Below are positions 8,164-15,804 of a stretch of 46,922 bases of DNA, piece after piece. The stretch is from Shewanella hanedai. Its GTDB lineage: Bacteria; Pseudomonadota; Gammaproteobacteria; Enterobacterales; Shewanellaceae. Below the pieces are notes generated by a model, which searched no databases, had not been told where the DNA came from, and worked only from the letters and a program-made list of their open reading frames with translations. Positions within the stretch are counted from its first letter, which is position 1. Each line of letters starts with the position of its first letter. The stretch spans positions 1 through 46,922 of the forward strand of contig NZ_VKGK01000040.1 in NCBI RefSeq assembly GCF_007197645.1. Reading direction: 5' to 3'. Both the position numbers and the translations under genes were made by a program.

Positions 8164-8910
8164 ATGTGGAAATGGCTACATAGTTACGCGGATCCAGAAC
8201 GCGCATATAATCTCTCAGGCAAACTACTTCCATGGTTTGCCATGCTTGCCACAGCCCTAGTTGGTATAGGTTCTGTTTGGGGGTTAGCTTTTGCGCCAAC
8301 AGATTACCAGCAAGGTGACAGTTACCGAATTATCTTTATCCATGTACCCGCGGCTTCTATGTCTATGGCAGCTTATATGGCCATGGCGAGCTCGGCATTT
8401 ATTGGATTGGTCTGGCAGATAAAGTCTGCAGATTGGGCAGCTGCAGCAATTGCACCTATTGGAGCAGTGATTACCTTTATTGCACTAATTACAGGCGCAA
8501 CCTGGGGTAAACCAATGTGGGGAACATGGTGGGTATGGGATGCACGACTCACCTCTGAACTGGTTCTTTTATTTCTTTATCTTGGTGTTATTGCCCTCTA
8601 CGCTTCTTTTGAAGACAAAGTACTGGCAGCAAGAGCTGCTGGCATACTGGCGATTGTGGGTGTGATCAACATTCCAATCATTAAGTATTCTGTCGAGTGG
8701 TGGAGCTCACTACACCAACCTTCAACCATTAGAATTACCGAAAAATCAACCATGTCTACTGACATGCTATACCCTTTGCTAATCAACATTGCTGGTTTCG
8801 GGCTCATGATAGGCGCTATCACCCTGATACGTTTCCGCAGTGAGATACTGGCACGTAATGGCATGCGACCTTGGGTACGTGAACTTGCTATAGCCGAAGG
8901 AGTTAAATAA
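8164..8910 (+). CDS. ccmC: Heme handling protein CcmC
   Basis: CcmC is the membrane protein that loads heme onto CcmE. The 248-residue protein has the WWD motif WGTWWVWDARLTSE (about 119-132) between the two expected heme-ligand histidines, H60 (FIHVPAA) and H184 (SLHQPS), and about six membrane segments. Length and motif spacing match the E. coli protein. It starts one base after ccmB, and its stop overlaps the ccmD start (TAATG). Confidence 0.97.
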   Translation: MWKWLHSYADPERAYNLSGKLLPWFAMLATALVGIGSVWGLAFAPTDYQQGDSYRIIFIHVPAASMSMAAYMAMASSAFIGLVWQIKSADWAAAAIAPIGAVITFIALITGATWGKPMWGTWWVWDARLTSELVLLFLYLGVIALYASFEDKVLAARAAGILAIVGVINIPIIKYSVEWWSSLHQPSTIRITEKSTMSTDMLYPLLINIAGFGLMIGAITLIRFRSEILARNGMRPWVRELAIAEGVK

Positions 8911-9104
8911 TGCAATTCGATTCGTTAGCAGATTTTTTCAACATGGGTGGCTACGCTTTTTATGTGTGGCTAGCTTATGGTGTGACATTTTTTTCATTAG
9001 GTACATTAGTAATATCAAGCTTACGTCAAAAACGAAAAGTGTTGAACGATATCGCTAAGAAGATACAGCGTGAAGACCGTTTAAAAGCAAACCGGAGTAA
9101 TTAA
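8910..9104 (+). CDS. ccmD: Heme exporter small subunit CcmD
   Basis: CcmD is a small membrane protein needed to release holo-CcmE from the CcmABC complex. The 64-residue product has one membrane helix (about 16-36, preceded by the family-typical FFNMGGYAFYVW) and a basic cytoplasmic tail. Its ATG shares one base with the ccmC stop. It ends two bases before ccmE. Identification rests on position, size and this motif, since the family is poorly conserved. Confidence 0.93.
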   Translation: MQFDSLADFFNMGGYAFYVWLAYGVTFFSLGTLVISSLRQKRKVLNDIAKKIQREDRLKANRSN

Positions 9105-9106
9105 TA

Positions 9107-9592
9107 GTGAACCCTAGACGTAAAAAAAGACTCGCTCTCGCAACGGCTTTAATTGGCGGAGTTGCCGCTATAGCATCACTTTTGCTATATGCACTAAATT
9201 CAAATCTAAACCTTTTTTATACGCCAACAGAAATAGTACAAGGTAAAAAAGATACCGGCGTTAAACCTGAACTCGGTCAACGTATTCGCGTTGGTGGCAT
9301 GGTTACAGTCGGTTCTATGGTTCGTGACCCAAGCAGTCTGCATGTAGAATTTGCAGTTCATGATTCACTCGGTGGCGAAGTCATTGTGACTTATGATGAT
9401 CTATTACCAGATCTTTTCCGTGAGGGCCAAGGTATCGTAGCTCAAGGTGTTTTAGTTGAAGGTGGTAAGCTTCAGGCAACTGAAGTTTTAGCAAAGCATG
9501 ATGAAAACTACATGCCTCCTGAAGTCGCTGAAGCAATGGGACAGACCCATGAAAAGCTTGACTACAACGCTGAACAAAAAACCGGATATTAA
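9107..9592 (+). CDS. ccmE: Periplasmic heme chaperone CcmE
   Basis: CcmE carries heme covalently from CcmC to CcmF. The 161-residue protein has a basic N-terminus, a membrane anchor (about 9-30), a beta-barrel (OB-fold) domain (about 50-128) and the heme-binding HDENYMPPE segment with H131 and Y135, so it is the histidine type. Translation starts at GTG two bases after ccmD, with CGGAG upstream. It closes the ccmABCDE operon and is followed by a strong terminator. Confidence 0.97.
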   Translation: MNPRRKKRLALATALIGGVAAIASLLLYALNSNLNLFYTPTEIVQGKKDTGVKPELGQRIRVGGMVTVGSMVRDPSSLHVEFAVHDSLGGEVIVTYDDLLPDLFREGQGIVAQGVLVEGGKLQATEVLAKHDENYMPPEVAEAMGQTHEKLDYNAEQKTGY

Positions 9593-9609
9593 ATTATACC
9601 CTTAATGAT

Positions 9610-9634
9610 AAGGCCTCTTAATGAGGCCTTTTTT
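9610..9634 (+). terminator. Terminator of ccmABCDE
   Basis: AAGGCCTC, a TTAAT loop and GAGGCCTT form an 8 bp perfect stem followed by TTTT, 18 bases past the ccmE stop. Confidence 0.92.
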
Positions 9635-9639
9635 ATAGC

Positions 9640-10284
9640 TAACTTTCACAGCAAGTAAAAGCAAAGTATCCTGTCACCTCAACTGAAAATTAGCTACCTT
9701 GTCCTCCCCTACCACTCATTGGAGATCTAACTAGAATAATTATCGTATTTATTTTCGTCATCGATATTCCACAACAAATATGAGCCTGATGTGCACTCAA
9801 TATTCAGAACCCATCTCTATATCGACTAAAGTTTGCCCTATTCATATTTAGAGCGTATTAAATGCCTCGCCCCTTCACTGTGTCCGCCCATCAAGCGCCT
9901 TTAGACGCTCTCTAAGCACCTAAAGCTAACGAAACACATCCTAATGGCTCATCTAATTGATCACCGCTTATAAGTAGCTTTGGAAAACTAAACAGTTTTA
10001 CTCAAAATAGAGGAACTACGCTATAGAAACTTCGATTTAGATAGCGAGTAGGAAGCACGTCGGAGATTCAGTAAGCCGAAATAATCTCTTCTCTACAAAT
10101 GCTCAGTAAATTTCTTTTGTGATGTAGCCAATTTATGTTCAACTAAACAAAGAGATTACTGTAGATCGAATAGAGCCTTAGATAATCTTTTAGGTGTAAC
10201 TAACGTAATAAAGAAAATTGTCAGACAAGATATAGATATCGGTGGAGTTAGTATCAAGCAGTAAAACGAGAGTTCAGAAGAGTC
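9640..10284. other. Gene-free intergenic DNA
   Basis: About 645 bp lie between the ccmE terminator and the inverted-repeat element. No reading frame of useful length, RNA gene or recognisable protein fragment is visible on either strand; all frames are broken by frequent stops. It may be a decayed gene, but I could not identify a parent. Confidence 0.5.
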
Positions 10285-10599
10285 ATACCAATCAGTATAA
10301 GAAGTTGATCTACTCAGAGTGTTTTTTGGCAAACTAATTCAAGGCGAATGGATGACATAATGGTTATTCCCTTGTGAGTTCATTCAACGCAGAAATAGGC
10401 AGCCAAAAACACTCCTTACAGGCGAGTTTTAGCGGTTCTGATGCTGTGTTAACGAGCTTAACCGTAGAATAACTATGCTCTTCACTCGTTGCAAACCACA
10501 TGGATGTGGTGAATGTCATTAATGCAGGAGCAATTAATGACCTTGCCTCAGTACCGCTAAACTCTCGCTGAGCGATCAAGTCTTTATACTGATTGGTAT
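10285..10599. mobile_element. MITE-like element with terminal inverted repeats
   Basis: The left end ATACCAATCAGTATAA (10285-10300) is repeated exactly, inverted, at the right end (10584-10599). Similarity continues inward over about 35 bp on each side (TTGATC and CTCAG blocks on both). The 315 bp body encodes no transposase and has no intact gene, so it would need to be mobilised in trans. I did not find a convincing target-site duplication. From memory, similar sequence is dispersed in Shewanella genomes; that is not verified here. Confidence 0.7.
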
Positions 10600-10663
10600 C
10601 AAAGGGGGATGCAAGTGATCCAAGAGAAGATAATGAGAACAATGGTTCCAAAATTCAGACATA

Positions 10664-10691
10664 AAAAAGCCGGGCTATTGCCCGGCTTTTT
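10664..10691 (-). terminator. Terminator of the alpha operon
   Basis: AAAAAGCCGGGC, a TATT loop and GCCCGGCTTTTT form a 12 bp stem. It lies 16 bases past the rplQ stop on the minus strand. The A/T symmetry would let it work in both directions. Confidence 0.92.
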
Positions 10692-10706
10692 ACAACGAAA
10701 CCTTAA

Positions 10707-11105
10707 TTACTCAGCAGAGTCATCAGCTTCAACAGCTTCAGCATCTTCTGGGCGACCTACTAGTTCAATATACGCCATAGGCGCTTTATCACCAGTACGT
10801 AGACCGCACTTAAGGATACGGGTATATCCACCAGGACGTTCCTGGTAGCGTGGACCCAATTCATTGAATAACTTACCTACGACTTCAGCGTCGCGTGTAC
10901 GAGCAAATACCAAACGGCGATTTGCTACGCTATCACTTTTAGCAAGTGTTATTAGAGGTTCAACTACGCGACGCAATTCTTTCGCTTTAGCAACAGTAGT
11001 CTTGATCACTTCGTGACGAACTATTGAGCATGCCATGTTACGGAACATAGCTTGGCGATGACTGCTGTTACGGTTCAGTTGACGACCACTCTTACGATGG
11101 CGCAT
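10707..11105 (-). CDS. rplQ: 50S ribosomal protein L17
   Basis: L17 is a large-subunit protein near the polypeptide exit. The 132-residue product opens with the family signature MRHRKSGRQLNRNSSHR and keeps the GGYTRILK block near residue 95. The acidic C-terminal tail (about 115-132) extends slightly beyond the E. coli protein. It is the last gene of the alpha operon, 38 bases after rpoA, followed directly by the operon terminator. Confidence 0.98.
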   Translation of the reverse strand: MRHRKSGRQLNRNSSHRQAMFRNMACSIVRHEVIKTTVAKAKELRRVVEPLITLAKSDSVANRRLVFARTRDAEVVGKLFNELGPRYQERPGGYTRILKCGLRTGDKAPMAYIELVGRPEDAEAVEADDSAE

Positions 11106-11143
11106 GACTAATCCTTATTACCTAATTCTGTACAGATCTGGAC

Positions 11144-12133
11144 TTAAAGGTCGTCTGCTAAACTAGCTGGAGGCCAGTTTTCAAGACGCATACCTAACGA
11201 CAGTCCGCGAGACGCTAAAACATCCTTAATTTCAGTAAGAGATTTCTTACCTAAGTTAGGAGTCTTAAGCAGCTCAACTTCAGTGCGTTGTACCAGATCA
11301 CCGATATAATGAATCGCTTCAGCCTTCAAACAGTTAGCTGAACGTACAGTTAGCTCTAAATCGTCGACAGGACGTAGCAAAATCGGATCGAACTCCGGCT
11401 TCTCTTCTTTCTGCTCTGGCTCAGTAACATCACGAAGTTCAACAAACGCATCTAGCTGTTCAGCTAAAATAGTTGCAGAACGACGAATTGCTTCCTCAGG
11501 ATCAATAGTACCGTTTGTGGTCATATCAATAACGAGTTTATCTAAGTCAGTACGCTGTTCAACACGTGCAGCTTCTACATTGTAGGCTATACGAGCGACA
11601 GGTGAGAAAGAAGCATCGACCAACAAGCGACCGATAGGGCGATCATCGTCTTCAGTTTGTGCACGGGCTGATGCCGGTACATAACCACGACCACGCTCTA
11701 CGCGAATACGCATGCTGATATCATTATTACCTGTCAAATGACAAATAACATGATCAGGATTCATGATGGTAACATCACCATCATGCGTGATATCTGCTGC
11801 AGTAACAGGGCCTGCGCCTGACTTACTTAACGTAAGCATAGCTTCGTCTTTTCCTTCGACCACAACTGCTAAACCTTTAAGGTTTAGTAGGATCTCAAGA
11901 ACATCCTCTTGCACGCCTTCCTTGCTACTGTATTCATGCAGTACACCATCGATCTCTACTTCGGTTACCGCGCAGCCTGGCATTGACGACAATAGGATAC
12001 GACGCAACGCGTTGCCTAAAGTGTGACCGAAACCACGTTCAAGCGGCTCTAGTGTAACTCTGGCACGTGTTGGATTAACCTGCTCGATATCAACGAGACG
12101 CGGTCTAAGAAATTCTGTAACAGAACCCTGCAT
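11144..12133 (-). CDS. rpoA: RNA polymerase alpha subunit
   Basis: The alpha dimer scaffolds RNA polymerase assembly, and its C-terminal domain contacts UP elements and activators. The 329 residues match E. coli in length. The N-terminal domain (about 1-235) includes the dimerisation segment ERGFGHTLGNALRRILLSS. An acidic linker (about 236-250) follows, then the C-terminal domain (about 250-329) with the DNA-contacting VRSANCLKAE stretch. It sits between rpsD (24 bases) and rplQ in the alpha operon. Confidence 0.99.
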   Translation of the reverse strand: MQGSVTEFLRPRLVDIEQVNPTRARVTLEPLERGFGHTLGNALRRILLSSMPGCAVTEVEIDGVLHEYSSKEGVQEDVLEILLNLKGLAVVVEGKDEAMLTLSKSGAGPVTAADITHDGDVTIMNPDHVICHLTGNNDISMRIRVERGRGYVPASARAQTEDDDRPIGRLLVDASFSPVARIAYNVEAARVEQRTDLDKLVIDMTTNGTIDPEEAIRRSATILAEQLDAFVELRDVTEPEQKEEKPEFDPILLRPVDDLELTVRSANCLKAEAIHYIGDLVQRTEVELLKTPNLGKKSLTEIKDVLASRGLSLGMRLENWPPASLADDL

Positions 12134-12157
12134 TGTGTCCTCTCTTTTGTATTAACT

Positions 12158-12778
12158 TTACTTAGAGTAAAGTTCGACGATGAGCTGTTCGTTAATTTCC
12201 GCAGATAAATCACTACGCTCAGGTAGACGCTTGAAAGCACCTTCCATCTTAGTGTTATCAACTTCAACCCATGTTGGCTTTTCGCGTTGAGAAGCAACTT
12301 CTAAAGCAGCAATAATACGCGCTTGCTTCTTAGACTTCTCACGAATGCTCACTACATCATTCGCAGACACTTTGAATGATGGAATGTTAACAACGCTGCC
12401 ATTTACCATAATCGACTTGTGACTTACAAGCTGACGTGATTCAGCGCGAGTAGCACCAAAACCCATACGGTAAACAACGTTATCAAGACGGGTTTCTAAA
12501 AGAGTAAGTAGGTTTTCACCAGTGTTACCTTTAGCACGTGCAGCGTCTTTGTAGTAGTTACGGAATTGCTTTTCAAGCACACCATAAGTACGACGAACTT
12601 TTTGCTTCTCGCGTAGCTGAACACCATACTCAGACAAACGGGTCTTACGAGCGCCGTGTTGTCCAGGTGCAGTTTCAAGCTTACACTTCGAATCGATTGC
12701 TCTCACGCCGCTTTTTAGGAAAAGGTCTGTACCTTCTCTGCGGCTGAGCTTGAGCTTTGGACCCAAGTATCTTGCCAT
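12158..12778 (-). CDS. rpsD: 30S ribosomal protein S4
   Basis: S4 nucleates 30S assembly on the 16S 5' domain and is the translational repressor of the alpha operon in E. coli. The 206-residue product begins MARYLGPKLKLSRREGTDL and has the S4 RNA-binding domain at about 96-160 (RLDNVVYRMGF and VSHKSIMVNG). The N-terminal region lacks a zinc-binding cysteine cluster, as in most gammaproteobacteria. It lies 35 bases after rpsK. Confidence 0.99.
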   Translation of the reverse strand: MARYLGPKLKLSRREGTDLFLKSGVRAIDSKCKLETAPGQHGARKTRLSEYGVQLREKQKVRRTYGVLEKQFRNYYKDAARAKGNTGENLLTLLETRLDNVVYRMGFGATRAESRQLVSHKSIMVNGSVVNIPSFKVSANDVVSIREKSKKQARIIAALEVASQREKPTWVEVDNTKMEGAFKRLPERSDLSAEINEQLIVELYSK

Positions 12779-12813
12779 GTTCTTTCTCCAACTATCCTAT
12801 TAAAAACGACGAG

Positions 12814-13206
12814 TTATACGCGACGTTTCTTAGGAGGACGACAACCATTATGAGGGATAGGCGTCACATCGGTAATATTGGTTATTTTATAACCAACCGA
12901 GTTTAGTGCACGAATCGCTGATTCGCGCCCTGGACCTGGACCCTTTACAAAAACTTCAAGGTTTTTAACACCGTAGTCCTGAGCAGCAGTACCTGCACGC
13001 TCAGCAGCAACCTGTGCAGCAAAAGGGGTAGATTTACGTGAACCACGGAAACCTGAACCACCTGAAGTTGCCCAAGATAGTGCATTACCTTGACGATCAG
13101 TAATGGTAATAATTGTGTTGTTGAAAGACGCGTGGATATGCGCCATACCATCAGCAACCTGTTTACGTACACGCTTACGCGGAGAACGTGACGGAACTTT
13201 AGCCAT
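12814..13206 (-). CDS. rpsK: 30S ribosomal protein S11
   Basis: S11 lies on the 30S platform, near the mRNA exit channel where Shine-Dalgarno pairing occurs. The 130-residue product has a basic N-terminal tail (KVPSRSPRKRVRKQVADG), the core block HIHASFNNTIITITDRQGN and the C-terminal DVTPIPHNGCRPPKKRRV signature. It begins 14 bases after rpsM and precedes rpsD. Confidence 0.99.
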   Translation of the reverse strand: MAKVPSRSPRKRVRKQVADGMAHIHASFNNTIITITDRQGNALSWATSGGSGFRGSRKSTPFAAQVAAERAGTAAQDYGVKNLEVFVKGPGPGRESAIRALNSVGYKITNITDVTPIPHNGCRPPKKRRV

Positions 13207-13220
13207 TTCGGTTTACCCCG

Positions 13221-13577
13221 TTACTTTCTGATTGGTTTACGTGGACCTTTACGCGTACGCGCATTGGTCTTAGTACGTTGCCCACGAAGAGGCAGGCTAC
13301 GACGGTGACGTATTCCACGGTAACAACCAAGGTCCATAAGACGTTTGATGTTCATGGAAACTTCACGACGCAAATCACCTTCTACAGTGTATTCGGCAAC
13401 TGCTTCGCGTAGTGTATCAATTTGAGCTTCGCTCAATTCCTTGATCTTAGCGTCTTCAGCAACAGAAGTAGCCGCGCAGATTGCTCTTGCGCGAGTACGG
13501 CCAATGCCGAAGATTCCAGTCAATGCGATGACTGTATGCTTATGATCAGGAATGTTAATGCCAGCGATACGGGCCAC
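13221..13577 (-). CDS. rpsM: 30S ribosomal protein S13
   Basis: S13 sits in the 30S head and contacts P-site tRNA and the 50S subunit (bridges B1a/b). The 118-residue product has MARIAGINIPDHKHTVIALT at its start, a helix-hairpin-helix (about 14-45) and a basic tail ending KTNARTRKGPRKPIRK. Translation begins at GTG with AGGAG upstream. It is the first alpha-operon gene. In E. coli the S13 start, also GTG, is the site of S4 repression. Confidence 0.98.
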   Translation of the reverse strand: MARIAGINIPDHKHTVIALTGIFGIGRTRARAICAATSVAEDAKIKELSEAQIDTLREAVAEYTVEGDLRREVSMNIKRLMDLGCYRGIRHRRSLPLRGQRTKTNARTRKGPRKPIRK

Positions 13578-13600
13578 TATGCACTCCTAAATAGTTAATG

Positions 13601-13640
13601 GTTATCTGTGAAAAGCCCGGTAGGATACTCGACAGATAAC
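13601..13640 (-). promoter_or_regulatory. Alpha operon leader inverted repeat
   Basis: GTTATCTGT (13601-13609) and ACAGATAAC (13632-13640) are perfect 9 bp inverted repeats about 25-65 nt ahead of the rpsM start. In RNA they would close a 22 nt loop, a candidate for the S4-responsive structure. The left part of the repeat also lies within the spacer of the predicted alpha promoter. Confidence 0.5.
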
Positions 13641-13650
13641 AGTTTTGCAA
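13622..13650 (-). promoter_or_regulatory. Candidate alpha operon promoter
   Basis: On the minus strand TTGCAA (13645-13650), a 17 nt spacer and TATCCT (13622-13627) are followed by the GC-rich ACCGGGC. It is placed directly after the spc terminator hairpin and about 45 bp ahead of rpsM. Confidence 0.55.
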
Positions 13651-13657
13651 ATAAAAT

Positions 13658-13686
13658 TTTGTTCAGCCCGAACAGGGCTGAACAAA
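13658..13686 (-). terminator. Hairpin terminator between rpmJ and rpsM
   Basis: TTTGTTCAGCCC and GGGCTGAACAAA form a perfect 12 bp stem with a five-base loop, six bases past the rpmJ stop. On the minus strand it is followed by ATTTTATTT, an interrupted T tract, so termination may be partial. It marks the spc/alpha boundary. Confidence 0.75.
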
Positions 13687-13691
13687 TGTTT

Positions 13692-13805
13692 TTAGCCTTG
13701 ACGCTGTTTGTGTTTAGGTTCAACACAAATCACACGTACAACGCCACTACGTTTGACGATCTTGCAATTACGGCAGATCTTCTTCACGGAAGCTCGAACT
13801 TTCAT
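13692..13805 (-). CDS. rpmJ: 50S ribosomal protein L36
   Basis: L36 is the smallest 50S protein, a zinc ribbon near the peptidyl transferase region. The 37-residue product begins MKVRASVKKICRNCK and keeps all four zinc ligands (C11, C14, C27, H32), so it is the zinc-containing paralogue. It starts 23 bases after secY with GGAG upstream and closes the spc operon. Confidence 0.97.
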   Translation of the reverse strand: MKVRASVKKICRNCKIVKRSGVVRVICVEPKHKQRQG

Positions 13806-13828
13806 TTCATCACTCCGAGAAAACTGAC

Positions 13829-15169
13829 TTAGCGACCAAAGCGATCTAAGTTCGCTTTGTTAACTAGATTAGCTTTCTTCATTACAGATTCATACTGATG
13901 AGACATCATATGAGTCTGAACTTGAGCCATGAAGTCCATGATTACGACTACCATAATAAGTAGTGAAGTACCGCCAAAATAGAACTGTACTTTCCACGTA
14001 ATTAACATGAACTCCGGAATTAAACAGATAAAGGTAATGTACAGTGCGCCTGCTAATGTCAAGCGAGTCATAACCTTATCAATGTAACGCGAAGTCTGTT
14101 CTCCAGGACGGATCCCGGGAATAAACGCACCACTCTTCTTCAAGTTATCTGCTGTTTCGCGTGGGTTAAACACCAACGCAGTATAGAAGAAACAGAAAAA
14201 GATGATTGCTGACGCATACAATAATGAGTAGAGCGGCTGTCCTGGTGACACAGCAAGTGAAAAATCACTTAACCATGATAAGGACTCATTCTGACCAAAC
14301 CACTGTGCAAGTGTGCCTGGGAACAAAATGATGCTCGACGCAAAAATTGGTGGTATTACACCTGCCATGTTTATCTTAAGCGGTAGATGTGTGCTTTGCG
14401 CTGCGAAAACCTTGCGGCCCTGCTGACGCTTTGCATAGTTAACGACGATACGACGTTGACCACGTTCCACAAATACAACGAAATAAGTTACAGCAAATAC
14501 AATGACCGCTATCAACAATAATACGAGTACGTTTATGTCGCCTTGACGCGCCTGCTCAGCCGTTTGGCCGATAGCAGATGGTAGGCCAGCAACAATACCT
14601 GCGAAAATTAATATCGAGATACCGTTTCCTATGCCTCGCTCGGTAATCTGTTCACCTAGCCACATTAGGAACATTGTTCCTGTCACTAAGCTCACAACTG
14701 CAACAAAGTAAAAACCAAATCCAAGATTTACAACTAAACCTGGAACTAAGTTAGGTAGACCTGTTGCGATACCGATTGCCTGGAATGTACCCAGGACCAA
14801 TGTGCCGTATCGAGTATATTGACTGATCTTCTTACGTCCAGATTCACCTTCCTTTTTCAGTTCGGCGAGTGCTGGATGCACGACTGTCAACAACTGCATG
14901 ATAATCGATGCCGAAATATACGGCATGATTCCCAATGCGAAGATAGAAGCACGTTCAAGGGCACCACCAGAGAACATGTTAAACATGCCTAGGATGGTCC
15001 CCTTCTGCTGATTGAACAGCTCTGCTAATACAGCAGCGTCAATACCAGGAATTGGTACAAACGAACCGGCTCTAAAGACGATAATCGCACCAATCACGAA
15101 CAGGAGGCGAGTCTTCAGTTCAGAAAATCCACCTTTCGCGCTTTTTAAATCAAGTCCTGGTTTTGCCAT
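13829..15169 (-). CDS. secY: Protein translocase subunit SecY
   Basis: SecY is the channel subunit of the SecYEG translocon; SecE is encoded at 40787. The 446-residue protein has ten membrane helices, starting near residue 20 (RLLFVIGAIIVFRAGSFVPI). The plug helix region (about 60-75) and cytoplasmic loops with basic motifs such as VERGQRRIVVNYAKRQQGRK follow. An upstream in-frame ATG would overlap rplO by 47 bases. The start chosen, MAKPGLDLKSAKGG, fits the family and has AGGA upstream. It lies within the spc operon between rplO and rpmJ. Confidence 0.98.
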   Translation of the reverse strand: MAKPGLDLKSAKGGFSELKTRLLFVIGAIIVFRAGSFVPIPGIDAAVLAELFNQQKGTILGMFNMFSGGALERASIFALGIMPYISASIIMQLLTVVHPALAELKKEGESGRKKISQYTRYGTLVLGTFQAIGIATGLPNLVPGLVVNLGFGFYFVAVVSLVTGTMFLMWLGEQITERGIGNGISILIFAGIVAGLPSAIGQTAEQARQGDINVLVLLLIAVIVFAVTYFVVFVERGQRRIVVNYAKRQQGRKVFAAQSTHLPLKINMAGVIPPIFASSIILFPGTLAQWFGQNESLSWLSDFSLAVSPGQPLYSLLYASAIIFFCFFYTALVFNPRETADNLKKSGAFIPGIRPGEQTSRYIDKVMTRLTLAGALYITFICLIPEFMLITWKVQFYFGGTSLLIMVVVIMDFMAQVQTHMMSHQYESVMKKANLVNKANLDRFGR

Positions 15170-15176
15170 CGACGTA

Positions 15177-15611
15177 TTATTCCTCGATCTTTCCGCCGGC
15201 AGCTTCAATAGCTGCACGTGCACCTTTGGTTACCTTTAGACCTTTAACAGTCACAGGGCGCTCAATGGTACCTGAAAGAACGATTTTAGCAAACTGTATG
15301 TTGCGAGTAACAAGATTCGCATCTTTCAGTGTACTCAAATCGACAACATCACCGTTAACTTTTGCTAATTCGCTTATACGAATTTCGGCAGATACCAACG
15401 CTTTACGCGAGGTAAAACCAAACTTAGGCAAACGAATCTTAAGTGGCATTTGACCACCTTCGAAACCGACGCGAACGCCGCCGCCAGAACGAGACTTCTG
15501 ACCTTTGTGACCGCGGCCACAAGTTTTACCAGTGCCTGAACCGATACCGCGACCTACACGCTTAGCTGCTGATTTAGCACCTGCAGCAGGTGATAGAGTA
15601 TTTAGACGCAT
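15177..15611 (-). CDS. rplO: 50S ribosomal protein L15
   Basis: L15 is a late-assembly 50S protein with a long extended N-terminus. The 144-residue product begins MRLNTLSPAAGAKSAAKRVG and contains the glycine/arginine-rich GRGIGSGTGKTCGRGHKGQ segment and FEGGQMPL. It starts one base after the rpmD stop and ends seven bases before secY. Confidence 0.98.
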   Translation of the reverse strand: MRLNTLSPAAGAKSAAKRVGRGIGSGTGKTCGRGHKGQKSRSGGGVRVGFEGGQMPLKIRLPKFGFTSRKALVSAEIRISELAKVNGDVVDLSTLKDANLVTRNIQFAKIVLSGTIERPVTVKGLKVTKGARAAIEAAGGKIEE

Positions 15612-15612
15612 C

Positions 15613-15798
15613 TTATACTTCCTCCACCGAAACCATGTAGTAAACCTTATTAATCATACCGCGAACAGAAGGAGTATCTTCAACTTCGACAGTGTGATTA
15701 ATGCGGCGTAGACCTAGACCTAAAAGAGACGCACGGTGCTTTGGTAAGCGGCCGATTGAACTTTTATTCTGAGTTACTTTAATTGTTTTAGTAGCCAT
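15613..15798 (-). CDS. rpmD: 50S ribosomal protein L30
   Basis: L30 is a small 50S protein. The 61-residue product shows the KVTQNKSSIGRLPKHRASL signature and the LGLRRINHTVEVEDTPSVRG core, and is standard in length. It begins six bases after rpsE. Confidence 0.97.
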   Translation of the reverse strand: MATKTIKVTQNKSSIGRLPKHRASLLGLGLRRINHTVEVEDTPSVRGMINKVYYMVSVEEV

Positions 15799-15804
15799 GG
15801 TGCA

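Noticed and set aside
10364..10651. 95-codon minus-strand frame with a protein-like sequence
   Set aside because: It lies almost wholly inside the inverted-repeat element and its first codons read through the right terminal repeat. There is no good ribosome-binding site. It is best treated as incidental to the element.
15170..15223. Longer SecY start giving 18 extra residues
   Set aside because: It would overlap rplO by 47 bases and add a basic, non-family N-terminus; the internal ATG with AGGA upstream fits.
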